DNA from: a virus
DNA: 64,000 nt
Reading direction: 5' to 3' (one strand)
IMG/VR virus record: IMGVR_UViG_3300045107_000106
Location: 1-64,000 of that record
Position 1 is the first letter of the stretch; the number at the start of each line of letters is the position of its first letter. The notes beneath the pieces were generated by a model. It worked only from the letters and a program-made list of their open reading frames with translations, was not told where the DNA came from and ran no database searches. Position numbers and translations under genes: made by a program. Positions 51,248-59,564 of this stretch are shown here, in pieces.

Positions 51248-52618
51248 ATGTCGAATATGAAGCACCCCATCATGGGGTACGAGAACCTGCACCGCCACTC
51301 CGAGTACAGTCTGCTGGACGGGTTCGCAAAGGTCGGCGAGTACGCCGCCTACTCCAAAGAGGCAAACCAGCGTTACCTCTGCATCACCGACCACGGCGTC
51401 ATGGGGGCCGTTCCGCAGCAGGTCGGCGAGTCCGAAAAGCACGGCCTGAAGCCCATCTTCGGCATCGAGTTCTACATCAACCCGATGCAGCCCAAGTCCG
51501 AGTACCGTGAGCAGAACGCCGAATTCCGTAAGGGGTTGGGCACCGAGGAAGAACAGAAGCGGTTCGACAAGAGTCACCACCTGCTCGGCATCGCCCGCAC
51601 CAACCAGGGCTACACCAACCTCGTGCGGCTGAGTACCTGGGCCTGGGTTCACGGCTACTACCGTCGGCCCCGCATCAACCACGACATCCTGAATCAGTAC
51701 AAAGAAGGGATCATCTTCACGAGTACCTGTGCCAACAGTGAAATCGCCAACGCCTTCTTCGACCACGGCGAGGAAGCGGGGATGGCGAAGGTGCAGCAGT
51801 ACATCGACTTCTTCGGGAAAGAGAACTTCTTCCTCGAACTGATGATGCTCGACTTCAAGATGCAGAAGCCCTACGACGCCTTCCTGCTACGGGCGATGGA
51901 TCGGTTCGGCCTGCAAGTCCTGCTCTCCACCGACTGCCACTACTGCAAGAAGGAACACGCCCTGAACCAGCGGATGATGCTCATGGTTCAGACGGGCCGG
52001 ACCATGCAGGAGATCGAAGCCCTCGTCGCTTCGGGTGCGGCCGACGACCTGTTCGAGCTTCAGGACACGAACCTGTGGATGAAGACCGAAGATGAGATGA
52101 ACCAGATGTGGGAGGAGAAGTACCAGGACACCATCGACTACGAAATCTTCAAGTGTGCGAAGGCGAACACGGTGAAGGTGTGCGAGATGTGTGCCGGGGT
52201 GCAGATCGACCGGGGCATCAAGCTGCCGATTGAGGAAGACGAAAAGAAGCAGTTGATGAAGTTGATCCGGGAGGGCGTGGACCGGCGGAAGGTGCCGATG
52301 ACCCGCCAGTACCTTGACCGAATCAAGGAAGAGTACCAACTGATCTGTGACAAGGGGTTCGCCTCGTACTTCCTGATTCAGAAGAAGATGGTGGATGAGG
52401 CGTTGCGGGTGTGCCCGGAGATTTACGGGTTTCAGGACTCGTCGATGGCCCGAGGGCCGGGGCGGGGGTCAGTAGGCGGCTCGCTGGTCGCCTACTGTCT
52501 GGACATTCACGATCTCGATCCGATCAAGCACGGGCTGCTGTTCTCTCGGTTCCTCAGCCCGGCTCGTGGTGGTAAGCAGATGAAAACTCGCTTCTCGCTT
52601 AGCCCCTGCGGCGGTTAA
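51248..52618 (+). CDS. DnaE-like DNA polymerase III alpha, truncated at the palm
   Basis: About 456 residues. The PHP domain opens with 'YENLHRHSEYSLLDGFAK' and includes 'YLCITDHGVMGAVPQQ' and 'LSTDCHYCKKEHALNQ'. Near the end is 'ARGPGRGSVGGSLVAYCLDI', part of the DnaE palm. It then runs only to 'LLFSRFLSPARGGKQM' and stops about 10 residues later, before the DxD catalytic aspartates. The catalytic half is not in the window. It could be a split gene whose second part lies elsewhere, or a decayed one. Chosen start is after GGGAAGG; the region before it is a terminator. Confidence 0.78.
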   Translation: MSNMKHPIMGYENLHRHSEYSLLDGFAKVGEYAAYSKEANQRYLCITDHGVMGAVPQQVGESEKHGLKPIFGIEFYINPMQPKSEYREQNAEFRKGLGTEEEQKRFDKSHHLLGIARTNQGYTNLVRLSTWAWVHGYYRRPRINHDILNQYKEGIIFTSTCANSEIANAFFDHGEEAGMAKVQQYIDFFGKENFFLELMMLDFKMQKPYDAFLLRAMDRFGLQVLLSTDCHYCKKEHALNQRMMLMVQTGRTMQEIEALVASGAADDLFELQDTNLWMKTEDEMNQMWEEKYQDTIDYEIFKCAKANTVKVCEMCAGVQIDRGIKLPIEEDEKKQLMKLIREGVDRRKVPMTRQYLDRIKEEYQLICDKGFASYFLIQKKMVDEALRVCPEIYGFQDSSMARGPGRGSVGGSLVAYCLDIHDLDPIKHGLLFSRFLSPARGGKQMKTRFSLSPCGG

Positions 52619-53441
52619 GTGCCCGCATCAGGTGTTCCATAGCAGGCGGCATGGGCTTCTTCGGAAGTGCCATGCCGCTGTCGTCCATAGCGTTCGGATC
52701 GACGGCAGCCGGATCACCGTCCAGGGTCATCTCGTCGCCCATCCCGTCTTCATCTCCCGGCAGCGGTTCTTCGTCGCCGTCGTGCTGCATCTGGCCCAGG
52801 AAGTCCATGTCGTCGTCGCCGAGGGTGGCGTCTTCGTCACCCATCTCGCCGTCGTCGCCCATGTCCTCTTCGGCGTCCGGGTCGTCCATCCCGTCCATTC
52901 CCATACCGTCTTCGTCATCGAATTCGGAGAGTCCAAAGTCCTCGTAAGGCGGGGCGACTTCTTCCTTCTTCAGTGCGCTGACGAGCTTGCGGCTCAGGGT
53001 CGGGCCGAAGTCCTTATTAGCCATCACTTCGGCAAGGTGCTTGAAGGTGTCGTTGTGGGTGAACATTTCCGCAACCACCACGCCCATCGCACCACGACGC
53101 TTCAGGTCGGCGATCAGGTGTTCGGCCAGGAACGGGTTATCAGCGATGGCGGCGGCAGCGGCCTTCACTGCTTGAATGCCCTCAGCGGTCGGAATCTTGA
53201 CGTTCTTGCAGGTCTTCTCCGGGTCGTACTTGAGAGCCGAATCGCCCTCGTCGCCGAAGCCCTTCGTGGCCTTTTTGAGCTTTTTGCCGCCGTCAGCGTA
53301 GTGCTTCGGGGTGTACTGTGCGTTCCCCTTCGGCGGTTGTTTGGATTTGCCGGACGGCATATCTACTTTGTCAGCGACATCCTTAACAACAGGCTTATCA
53401 AGCTTACCGCTGCTGCTCAGGTATTCAGAAAAAATTCCCAT
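52599..53441 (-). CDS. acidic structural-like protein with capsid-targeting-like start
   Basis: 280 residues, MGIFSEYLSSSGKLDKPV. A helical middle (about 75-165, 'AAAAAIADNPFLAEHLIADL') is followed by a long acidic low-complexity stretch (about 175-245, Asp/Glu/Gly/Met). The C-terminus is basic. Plan resembles a head core or scaffold protein. CTAAATA (53457-53463) lies 16 bases upstream. It overlaps the last 20 bases of the DnaE-like gene. Confidence 0.62.
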   Translation of the reverse strand: MGIFSEYLSSSGKLDKPVVKDVADKVDMPSGKSKQPPKGNAQYTPKHYADGGKKLKKATKGFGDEGDSALKYDPEKTCKNVKIPTAEGIQAVKAAAAAIADNPFLAEHLIADLKRRGAMGVVVAEMFTHNDTFKHLAEVMANKDFGPTLSRKLVSALKKEEVAPPYEDFGLSEFDDEDGMGMDGMDDPDAEEDMGDDGEMGDEDATLGDDDMDFLGQMQHDGDEEPLPGDEDGMGDEMTLDGDPAAVDPNAMDDSGMALPKKPMPPAMEHLMRALNRRRG

Positions 53442-53495
53442 GTTTTCACCTGTGGTTATTTAGCACGATCCGACTCATTTAGATCGGAGGTATCT

Positions 53496-53756
53496 ATGAA
53501 CGAACAGAAAGAAATCAACCTATTCGAGCGGCATGACCCGTTCTCGAACGGCCAAGTATTCGACGCCAACGCCGTCACCTACGACCAGGACGGGGACTAC
53601 TGGAAGCAGCTTTACTGGCTCCAGCGGCACATCGTCCAGTCTTTCCGCAAGGCCAACCTCCCGAACAGATTGGCTAAGGACTACGCCGCCCGCTACGGCC
53701 GAGACATCCTCGACCGGGCGAAGGCTAAGAGCCTCCCGACGGAACCGGCCGTTTAA
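53496..53756 (+). CDS. small hypothetical protein
   Basis: 86 residues from ATG at 53496 after GATCGGAGG (MNEQKEINLFERHDPFS). Helical and polar ('RKANLPNRLAKDYAARYG'). Function unknown. Ends against a leftward gene. Confidence 0.5.
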   Translation: MNEQKEINLFERHDPFSNGQVFDANAVTYDQDGDYWKQLYWLQRHIVQSFRKANLPNRLAKDYAARYGRDILDRAKAKSLPTEPAV

Positions 53757-54067
53757 GTATTCTCATCCCAGCAGATGTCCGGGTTGAAGTAAGTGATGTG
53801 GGCGGGAGAAGTGGCTTCAAAGTCCTTGAGCCGCTTCGACTTTTTGGCATATCTTTCATATTTCCGTTGCGCAGCGGACATCTTGCTGGCGGGGTTACAC
53901 GAACTCGCCAAATTTCCGCCCGTGTAAGGCACGTCTAACACATTCCCGCAGTCCGGGAACCTAGCCGCCGTTCCGGTCGGCGACTTTCCGACCAACGGCA
54001 CGATGAACCCCAAAACCGGGGACACGTTCTCGGAACTGTAGTCCGCTTTTGAATCTGGGCAGGCCAT
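53753..54067 (-). CDS. hypothetical protein
   Basis: 104 residues, MACPDSKADYSSENVSP. Has a few cysteines and a lysine-rich helix (RKYERYAKKSKRLKDFE). Overlaps the rightward gene's end by four bases. Confidence 0.5.
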   Translation of the reverse strand: MACPDSKADYSSENVSPVLGFIVPLVGKSPTGTAARFPDCGNVLDVPYTGGNLASSCNPASKMSAAQRKYERYAKKSKRLKDFEATSPAHITYFNPDICWDENT

Positions 54068-54125
54068 ACTCCTCCTTTACGTCCTAAGCCACTCGTGGTA
54101 GTATGTAGTGCCAAAGGAGGCACAT

Positions 54126-54428
54126 ATGCGATTAGTAAAACTGCTGCTCGTTCCGGTCCTGGCCCTCTGTCTGACGGGCTGTGGCGGGTGCCGGGAGCGG
54201 CCGAAAGAGGAGCAAGAAGAGAAGCAGCGGCAGTACGTCCCCATCCTGGTGTGCGAAAAGGACGGGGTGCGGGTGTACAAGGTGTACGACTCGACCGAAG
54301 GCGGCACGAGCTACATCTACTTCACCGTGCCCGTCGGGACGACGCACTGGACGACCGAGGACAGCGAAGGTAACGTGACCCACCACCAAGTTGCCGGTCC
54401 GCAGACCGGGGCACCCAAGAAGAAGTGA
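54126..54428 (+). CDS. lipoprotein
   Basis: 100 residues from ATG at 54126 after AAAGGAGG. Signal MRLVKLLLVPVLALCLTGCG with lipobox LTGC; the mature part has 'YVPILVCEKDGVRVYKVYD' and a beta-rich rest. Exported to the envelope. Possibly involved in host interaction; unknown. Confidence 0.65.
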   Translation: MRLVKLLLVPVLALCLTGCGGCRERPKEEQEEKQRQYVPILVCEKDGVRVYKVYDSTEGGTSYIYFTVPVGTTHWTTEDSEGNVTHHQVAGPQTGAPKKK

Positions 54429-54435
54429 GGACGCC

Positions 54436-54573
54436 ATGCGGTATCACATCTACGTCTGGTCGGAAGAGGGTGATATCCGGTACTGTAAGTCGGTGAACAC
54501 GAAGGAGTCGGTGGATGCCCTCCTCTCGGAACTCCGAAGCATCGGCTTCGGGTGCGAATACCTCGCTTGGTAA
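54436..54573 (+). CDS. small hypothetical protein
   Basis: 45 residues (MRYHIYVWSEEGDIRYCKSV), coupled to the lipoprotein. Strand-helix-strand layout. Unknown. Confidence 0.45.
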   Translation: MRYHIYVWSEEGDIRYCKSVNTKESVDALLSELRSIGFGCEYLAW

Positions 54574-54585
54574 AGGACAACTCTC

Positions 54586-55467
54586 ATGATGCTGGAACTC
54601 GCAGTCGCCGACGCCTACGGGGCATGTTTTGAAACCCTGTCGGCAAAGGACATCGGCGACACGAACGACCTGTCCTACCACAAGCGACTCCAGCCGTCGA
54701 TCATCAAGCGGGGTAAGTACACCGACGACGCCCAGATGAGCATCGGCGTGGCCGAAGCTATTCTGGAACGGGACGAGTGGACGAAGCCCTACCTCGCCCA
54801 GAAGTTCGTCGATGTCTTCCGCCGTGACCCCCGACGGGGCTACACCGGCCCGTTCTTCAACATCTTGACCGAGTGCCAGACCGGCGGCGACCTTCTCTCG
54901 AAAGTGGACGGCAAGAGCCGCAAGGGCGGCGGCTGCATGAGGGCCGGGCCGTGCGGCCTCTACCCGACGCTGGAAGAGGTTCAGGAACGGGCCGTCGAGC
55001 AGGCGAAGATCACCCACAACTCTGTCGTCGGCGTCATGAGTGCCGCTGCTGCGGCGTTCATGGTTCACTACTTCGCCTACGATTTGGGAGAGAAAGCCGA
55101 CCTACGGGAATGGCTGCACAACAACAACTTCCCGTCGAAAGTCACCGGGGCTATCGACGACCCGGAGGGCGAGTTCCGTGTTTGGGAACCCGGCCAGAAG
55201 GTCGGCAACTTCGGCTGGAGTGTCGTCCTGGCTGCTCTCGCCGCCATCGAGCGGACCGATTCCCTGGCCGAGTGCCTGAAGCAGTGCGTGGCCTGGGGCG
55301 GCGACACGGACACGGTGGCGACCGTCGCCCTGGCTGCGGCGTCCTGGTCGAAGGAGATGAAGAAGGACATGCCGCAGGGACTTGTTGACATGTTGGAGAA
55401 CGGCAGGTATGGTAGGGACTACCTGATCGAGTTGGATAACAAACTGAAGGCCAAGTTCGGCCTGTAA
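54586..55467 (+). CDS. ADP-ribosylglycohydrolase (DraG-like)
   Basis: 293 residues. 'KRGKYTDDAQMSIGVAEAIL' supplies the first metal-binding Asp pair, and 'AWGGDTDTVATVALAAASWS' the second GGDTD motif, as in DraG-type ADP-ribosyl-hydrolases. These remove ADP-ribose from proteins or nucleic acids. In a phage it may undo host defence or its own modifications; inference. It sits in a small-gene string. Confidence 0.85.
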   Translation: MMLELAVADAYGACFETLSAKDIGDTNDLSYHKRLQPSIIKRGKYTDDAQMSIGVAEAILERDEWTKPYLAQKFVDVFRRDPRRGYTGPFFNILTECQTGGDLLSKVDGKSRKGGGCMRAGPCGLYPTLEEVQERAVEQAKITHNSVVGVMSAAAAAFMVHYFAYDLGEKADLREWLHNNNFPSKVTGAIDDPEGEFRVWEPGQKVGNFGWSVVLAALAAIERTDSLAECLKQCVAWGGDTDTVATVALAAASWSKEMKKDMPQGLVDMLENGRYGRDYLIELDNKLKAKFGL

Positions 55468-55479
55468 ACGGAGTCGGCT

Positions 55480-55698
55480 ATGGATGGCCTCAAGAACCTG
55501 CTAGTCTACATCTGCCTGTTCACGGGCTTCCCGTTCGCATGGCTCTACGTTAAGCTGTTCTCGTCCCGGCCGAGGCACGGCGGCTTCCTCGAAAACCTCG
55601 GCACCGTCGTCCTGGCGATCTGGATCGGCGTAGCCATGTGGATCGTGGCATTCGTCGCCTTCGCCTGTTTCGGAATCTACAAAGCAATCTGCGGGTAA
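55480..55698 (+). CDS. small two-TM protein
   Basis: 72 residues with hydrophobic segments at about 5-27 and 40-68 and a positive loop (SSRPRHGGF). Possibly a membrane-acting accessory. Follows the hydrolase by 12 bases. Confidence 0.55.
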   Translation: MDGLKNLLVYICLFTGFPFAWLYVKLFSSRPRHGGFLENLGTVVLAIWIGVAMWIVAFVAFACFGIYKAICG

Positions 55699-55701
55699 AC
55701 C

Positions 55702-56433
55702 ATGTTCCCTAGCGGCATTAACGAACTGGCGAAGAATGTCCCTCTGCCGAAGTACCAGGAACTCCGCATCCTCCTGATGCCGATTGTCCTGGGGGACGCC
55801 AGCACGAACCCGTACCCCGACTGCAACCCGATGTTGGAAGTGATGGCAGCGGTCCAGCCCCAGCACAAGGGGAAGGTCTGTTACCTGACTATCGACCAGA
55901 AGGGTGTTCCGGCTGGGAAGACGCACCGTCGTGCCGGGCTGCACGTTGACGGCTACCCGTACACCGAAGCCGACAAGCGGATGCTGGACGGCGGATACAT
56001 TACCTCTGGCGCTGGCGGCATCTGGGCGGCAAACGCCCACGGCGGCACCTGGGGCGGTGGTGGTGGCTGGGGAGGCGGTAATTCCGCTCTCTACTGGCAC
56101 ATGGGTAACGGCTTGCTGACGGTTTCGAGCGTCGAGGGCTGTGTCGCCTGGAACCAGGAATTCCCCGGCGAGCCGAAGGTCGAAGGGGATTGTGAACATC
56201 TTCGGGAACACTGCAAGGAGGAGTGTAAGGTCGTACTCAAAGCGAATACCCTCTACTGGATGAGTCCGGGGTGCGTCCACGAGTCGCTGCCGCAGCCGGT
56301 GGACGTGATCCGCACCTTCGTGCGGCTCTCGCTGCCGTCTAAGTGCGATTGGTACGAGGGTTGTACTCCGAACCCGCTCGGCGTGAAGCCGACGGGGAAG
56401 ATCAGCCGCCGTCGCCGCTTCTTGGACGTGTAA
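55702..56433 (+). CDS. possible 2OG-Fe(II) oxygenase-like protein
   Basis: 243 residues. 'KTHRRAGLHVDGYPY' gives an H-x-D pair (H81, D83) and a later 'GCVHESLPQPVDVIRTFVRL' gives a third His and an Arg, the layout of a double-stranded beta-helix oxygenase. A glycine-tryptophan-rich loop (about 110-130) is odd and could form a sticky or flexible lid. The family call is by motif spacing only. Confidence 0.45.
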   Translation: MFPSGINELAKNVPLPKYQELRILLMPIVLGDASTNPYPDCNPMLEVMAAVQPQHKGKVCYLTIDQKGVPAGKTHRRAGLHVDGYPYTEADKRMLDGGYITSGAGGIWAANAHGGTWGGGGGWGGGNSALYWHMGNGLLTVSSVEGCVAWNQEFPGEPKVEGDCEHLREHCKEECKVVLKANTLYWMSPGCVHESLPQPVDVIRTFVRLSLPSKCDWYEGCTPNPLGVKPTGKISRRRRFLDV

Positions 56434-56442
56434 TTTTTCTGG

Positions 56443-56470
56443 TTGACAATCACCGAACCGAGGGTATAAA
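56443..56470 (+). promoter_or_regulatory. sigma-70-type promoter of the tmRNA
   Basis: TTGACA (56443-56448), 16-base spacer, TATAAA (56465-56470). Placed exactly before the tmRNA 5' end. Confidence 0.75.
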
Positions 56471-56482
56471 TAGGGTGTGCAT

Positions 56483-56876
56483 GGGGCCGCTCCGGTATCG
56501 AACCGGCGTCAACGGCCGAAAGGACTTGCGTAGTGGTTGGTCGGTGGGCCACTTAAAAAAGCCGACTAAGCCTTAACTGGCGATACTCTCAGAATGGCTG
56601 CCTGAGTTGTGCCCTCGCAAGGGGGCACCGCAATAGCGGCCAAATGAGTCTTCGGACTCAGGGACTCACAGAAGCGATGCTCCAAGCGTCTGTGTTTCTC
56701 ACGCCAAAAAGGAGACGAAGCCTAGTGAGTGTCGGTTGTAGCTAGGCGGGTCGCTAACCGAGAATCCCGGTGGTTTTGCCAGTTGTACGGCACCGTGGAT
56801 TATCAACAACTGGATACACGCATAAACGCCTTCGGAAGTTCGCTTGGTCACAGGGGTTCGACTCCCCTCGGCTCCA
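56483..56876 (+). ncRNA. ssrA: transfer-messenger RNA (tmRNA)
   Basis: The 5' end GGGGCCG pairs with CGGCTCC at the 3' end (56869-56875), with a T-arm AGGGGTTCGACTCCCCT (56852-56868) and the usual 'TCCGGTATCGAACCGG' near the start. The tag frame reads GCC (56570-56572) to TGA (56603-56605) and codes ALTGDTLRMAA; the final Ala-Ala is as in known tags, while the penultimate residue is Met rather than Leu. CCA is not encoded (CTA follows the discriminator). tmRNA frees stalled ribosomes and tags the product for proteolysis. Several stem-loops (pseudoknot region) fill the middle. Confidence 0.88.
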
Positions 56877-56882
56877 CTAAGA

Positions 56883-56929
56883 AAACCCTCCGGCTCCACT
56901 GAAAAGTGGCCGGAGGGTTTCTCTTTTAG
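56883..56929 (+). terminator. terminator after the tmRNA
   Basis: AAACCCTCCGG plus CCAC pair with GTGG plus CCGGAGGGTTT (56906-56920), then CTCTTTT. Confidence 0.85.
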
Positions 56930-56932
56930 TGC

Positions 56933-57493
56933 ATGTCTACAACACAAGTCACCTGTGCCCACTGCGGCACGTCATTCTCCAAACGCACAGCAGAAGTTAA
57001 TCGCTCAGTCAAGCTGGGCCGTAAACACTACTGCAATCGTTCTTGCATGGGGAAAGACCAACTCGACCACATGCCGTTAGTAAAGCGTGCCAATGCCCAG
57101 CACCTTCGAGGCCACGAGAGCAACCGCAAAGACGAGTACAGCCCGTTCCGCTGGCACTTCCGCAATGCGATCCGCCGCTCACAAGAGTCGGATCGCAAAG
57201 AATGCACGATCACCCTCGATGATCTGAAGAAGCAGTGGGACGACCAGAAAGGAAAGTGCCCGTACACTGGCTGGGAACTAAAGAACCTGCCAGATACCAA
57301 CACCAAGAAGCAGCTTCCTCTTACACCAGACCGTGCGAGCCTGGACCGAAAGGATTCGTCAAAGGGATACGTCCCCGGCAACATCCAGTTCGTCTCGACG
57401 ATGGCGAACTACGCCAAAAACCGCTGGGGAGATCAAGAGCTATTCGAGTTCTGTGCTGCGGTTTACAAGGGGCATGTTTCGGGTAAAATGTAG
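56933..57493 (+). CDS. HNH endonuclease next to the tmRNA
   Basis: 186 residues. N-terminal zinc cysteines ('VTCAHCGTSFSKR', 'YCNRSC') precede an HNH-type core ('CPYTGWELKN', 'PDRASLDRKDSSKGYVPGN', 'IQFVSTMANYAKNRW'). It starts 4 bases after a terminator, with no clear ribosome site. A homing endonuclease beside an RNA gene is typical; it may target that RNA gene in related phages. Confidence 0.75.
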   Translation: MSTTQVTCAHCGTSFSKRTAEVNRSVKLGRKHYCNRSCMGKDQLDHMPLVKRANAQHLRGHESNRKDEYSPFRWHFRNAIRRSQESDRKECTITLDDLKKQWDDQKGKCPYTGWELKNLPDTNTKKQLPLTPDRASLDRKDSSKGYVPGNIQFVSTMANYAKNRWGDQELFEFCAAVYKGHVSGKM

Positions 57494-57509
57494 CAGATAG
57501 GAGGACAAC

Positions 57510-58601
57510 ATGCCAGCGAAGAAGACGTACTCAGAAGTCGTTAAGTTCTTCCAAAAACAAGGCCATACACTCCTCACTGAAACCTACCTCGGTTGTAATC
57601 AAACTCTCACTTTCAAGTGTCGTTGCGGCGGCACCGGCACCACTACGTTCGCTATGATGCGTGCTATCGTCAACCGGGGGAATACGTCTGGTTGTAAAGA
57701 ATGCCGTGGTGATCGCATCGGCGTCTCCAGCCGATTTACTATTGAGCATGCCAAACAAGTCTATGCCGATGCAGGCTGCAAGCTACTAGAAGATCAATAC
57801 GTCAACCACATCACCCCTATGCGGTACATCTGCTTCTGCGGACGTGAGGGGCGGACGAGCTACAACTATTTCACCCAGCACGGGCGGCATTGTAAACAAT
57901 GCGGTTTTGAAAAACGCACTGAGAAAATCAAGTTCTCCCAAGAGGAGGTTGAAGCTATCTTCGAAGCAGAGAACTGTCTCCTCCTCGGCACATACACCGG
58001 CTATCACGATTACATTGATTACATCGCTCAATGTAATCACAAAAGTAACGTCACCCTACAGTATTTCCGAGTCGGGGGCGGTCGGCAGTGCTGGAAGTGC
58101 AGTTGGGAAAACAGGGGGTGGCGTGGCCCAGACTGGACTTTCGAGCAGGTCCGTGATTACGTCGCCTCCCACGGCTGCGTGCTGCTCTCCACCAGCTACA
58201 GCGGCGTGAAAGACCAGATTGAGTACCGCTGCATCTGTGGGTTTCAAACCGAAATCCGATTCAGCAACTTCAAAGAAGGACACCGTTGCAAAGAATGTTC
58301 CAACCGGCTCGGTGGAGATCGCAGGCGGCACTCCTTCGAATTCGTCAAACTCTTCTTCCAAGAAGCGGGGTGCCGACTCCTCGCCGATGAGTACGTCGGA
58401 AAGGACACGGTGATGCCCTACATCTGCGTTTGCGGTCGAAAATCCAAAATCTGCTTCGCCAGCTTCGCCCGAGGGAGTCGCTGTAAAGACTGTGGGTTCG
58501 TGAAGATCAGTGAATCACAACAACTCGCTCGGCGGCTCTGGGAGGAGGCAGAACTAGGCGATCTGGACAAAATTCTCTCAGACCGCTTGCGTTGTGATTG
58601 A
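57510..58601 (+). CDS. treble-clef zinc-repeat protein, five repeats
   Basis: 363 residues made of about five repeats of 65-70 residues. Each has an aromatic-E helix, a 'GCxLL...Y' strand, then 'Y-x-C-x-CG' and about 20 residues on 'G-x-RCK-x-C', a four-cysteine zinc unit ('MPYICVCGRKSKICFASFAR', 'GSRCKDCG'). The C-terminus 'ARRLWEEAELGDLDKILSDR' is shared with the next gene. No nuclease core is evident. These repeats are probably for DNA or RNA binding, as found beside homing endonucleases. Confidence 0.65.
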   Translation: MPAKKTYSEVVKFFQKQGHTLLTETYLGCNQTLTFKCRCGGTGTTTFAMMRAIVNRGNTSGCKECRGDRIGVSSRFTIEHAKQVYADAGCKLLEDQYVNHITPMRYICFCGREGRTSYNYFTQHGRHCKQCGFEKRTEKIKFSQEEVEAIFEAENCLLLGTYTGYHDYIDYIAQCNHKSNVTLQYFRVGGGRQCWKCSWENRGWRGPDWTFEQVRDYVASHGCVLLSTSYSGVKDQIEYRCICGFQTEIRFSNFKEGHRCKECSNRLGGDRRRHSFEFVKLFFQEAGCRLLADEYVGKDTVMPYICVCGRKSKICFASFARGSRCKDCGFVKISESQQLARRLWEEAELGDLDKILSDRLRCD

Positions 58602-58651
58602 GTTGTGTTTAAGATGTGTTTGTGTTGAGGAGACGAGGCAAGGAGGCCGGA

Positions 58652-59563
58652 ATGAGGAGGCTGACATTCGAGTTCGTGCGGGATGAATTCCGCAAGGCGG
58701 GTTGCACACTCCTAGCGACCAGCTACTCCCGCAACAGCGAAAAGCTTCCTTATATCTGCAAGTGTGGTCGTCGGTCGCAGATCACTTGGAATAAATTCAA
58801 AGAAGGGCAACGGTGTTATGATTGCCGCAATCGCAAGATCGGCGATTGCAAACGGACCGACTACGAAGATGTGGTCGCATATTATTACGACCAGCAATGT
58901 ACCCTGCTTGCGGATAAGTATCACGATTGTGATACCCCGATGCCGTTCATTTGTGTCTGCGGCAGAGAAGGTATAACCACCTTCTATAACTTCAAACATC
59001 TTGGGGTTCGATGTCTCGCTTGTGCCCACGAGAAGACGGGGGACGCATATAGGTATACCCTTGAGCAAGTTAAGGAATTCTTTCTCGATCAAGGGTGTGT
59101 ACTTCTTGCAGATAAGTATGTAAATGCCTTCACAGTGATGCCTTACCTGTGTCATTGTGGAAGGTATGCCGAGATCATTTGGAATTCCTTCCAACGGGGG
59201 AACAGGTGTAAGGCGTGTGGTATCGAAAAAATTGCGAATGACCGGAAGTTCAGCTACGAATATGTCAAGATGTACTTTGAGGGGCGGGGGTGTACCCTCC
59301 TATCTTCCGAGTATGTCAACTCTCAGACGCCACTGGAGTACCGTTGTGCCTGTGGCGAAATTGCTAAAGTAACCTTCAACCGCTTTACCTCTCAGGGATC
59401 GCTGTGTTGGAGTTGCCGTGATCGTAGAGCATGGCAGGTACGTCGAGAGAACGAGAAGCTGTGGAATGAGTCCAACTTGGACGCAGACCTTGACCGATTA
59501 CTCACAGAGAGGTGCCGTGGAGAGCAGGCATCCCTCTTAAACAACGCTCTCAAGGAGAAGTAA
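58652..59563 (+). CDS. treble-clef zinc-repeat protein, four repeats
   Basis: 303 residues, paralogue of the preceding gene, starting MRRLTFEFVRDEFRKAG after AAGGAGG. Four repeats ('LPYICKCGRRSQITWNKF', 'MPFICVCGREGITTFYNF', 'MPYLCHCGRYAEIIWNSF', 'LEYRCACGEIAKVTFNRF'), each closing with 'RCxxC'. The tail 'ENEKLWNESNLDADLDRLL' matches the paralogue's tail. More AT-rich than its surroundings. Likely acquired with the HNH gene. Confidence 0.65.
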   Translation: MRRLTFEFVRDEFRKAGCTLLATSYSRNSEKLPYICKCGRRSQITWNKFKEGQRCYDCRNRKIGDCKRTDYEDVVAYYYDQQCTLLADKYHDCDTPMPFICVCGREGITTFYNFKHLGVRCLACAHEKTGDAYRYTLEQVKEFFLDQGCVLLADKYVNAFTVMPYLCHCGRYAEIIWNSFQRGNRCKACGIEKIANDRKFSYEYVKMYFEGRGCTLLSSEYVNSQTPLEYRCACGEIAKVTFNRFTSQGSLCWSCRDRRAWQVRRENEKLWNESNLDADLDRLLTERCRGEQASLLNNALKEK

Positions 59564-59564
59564 C

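Noticed and set aside
52560-52618. intein at the DnaE break
   Set aside because: No Cys/Ser start motif or intein blocks A/B follow; the protein simply stops.
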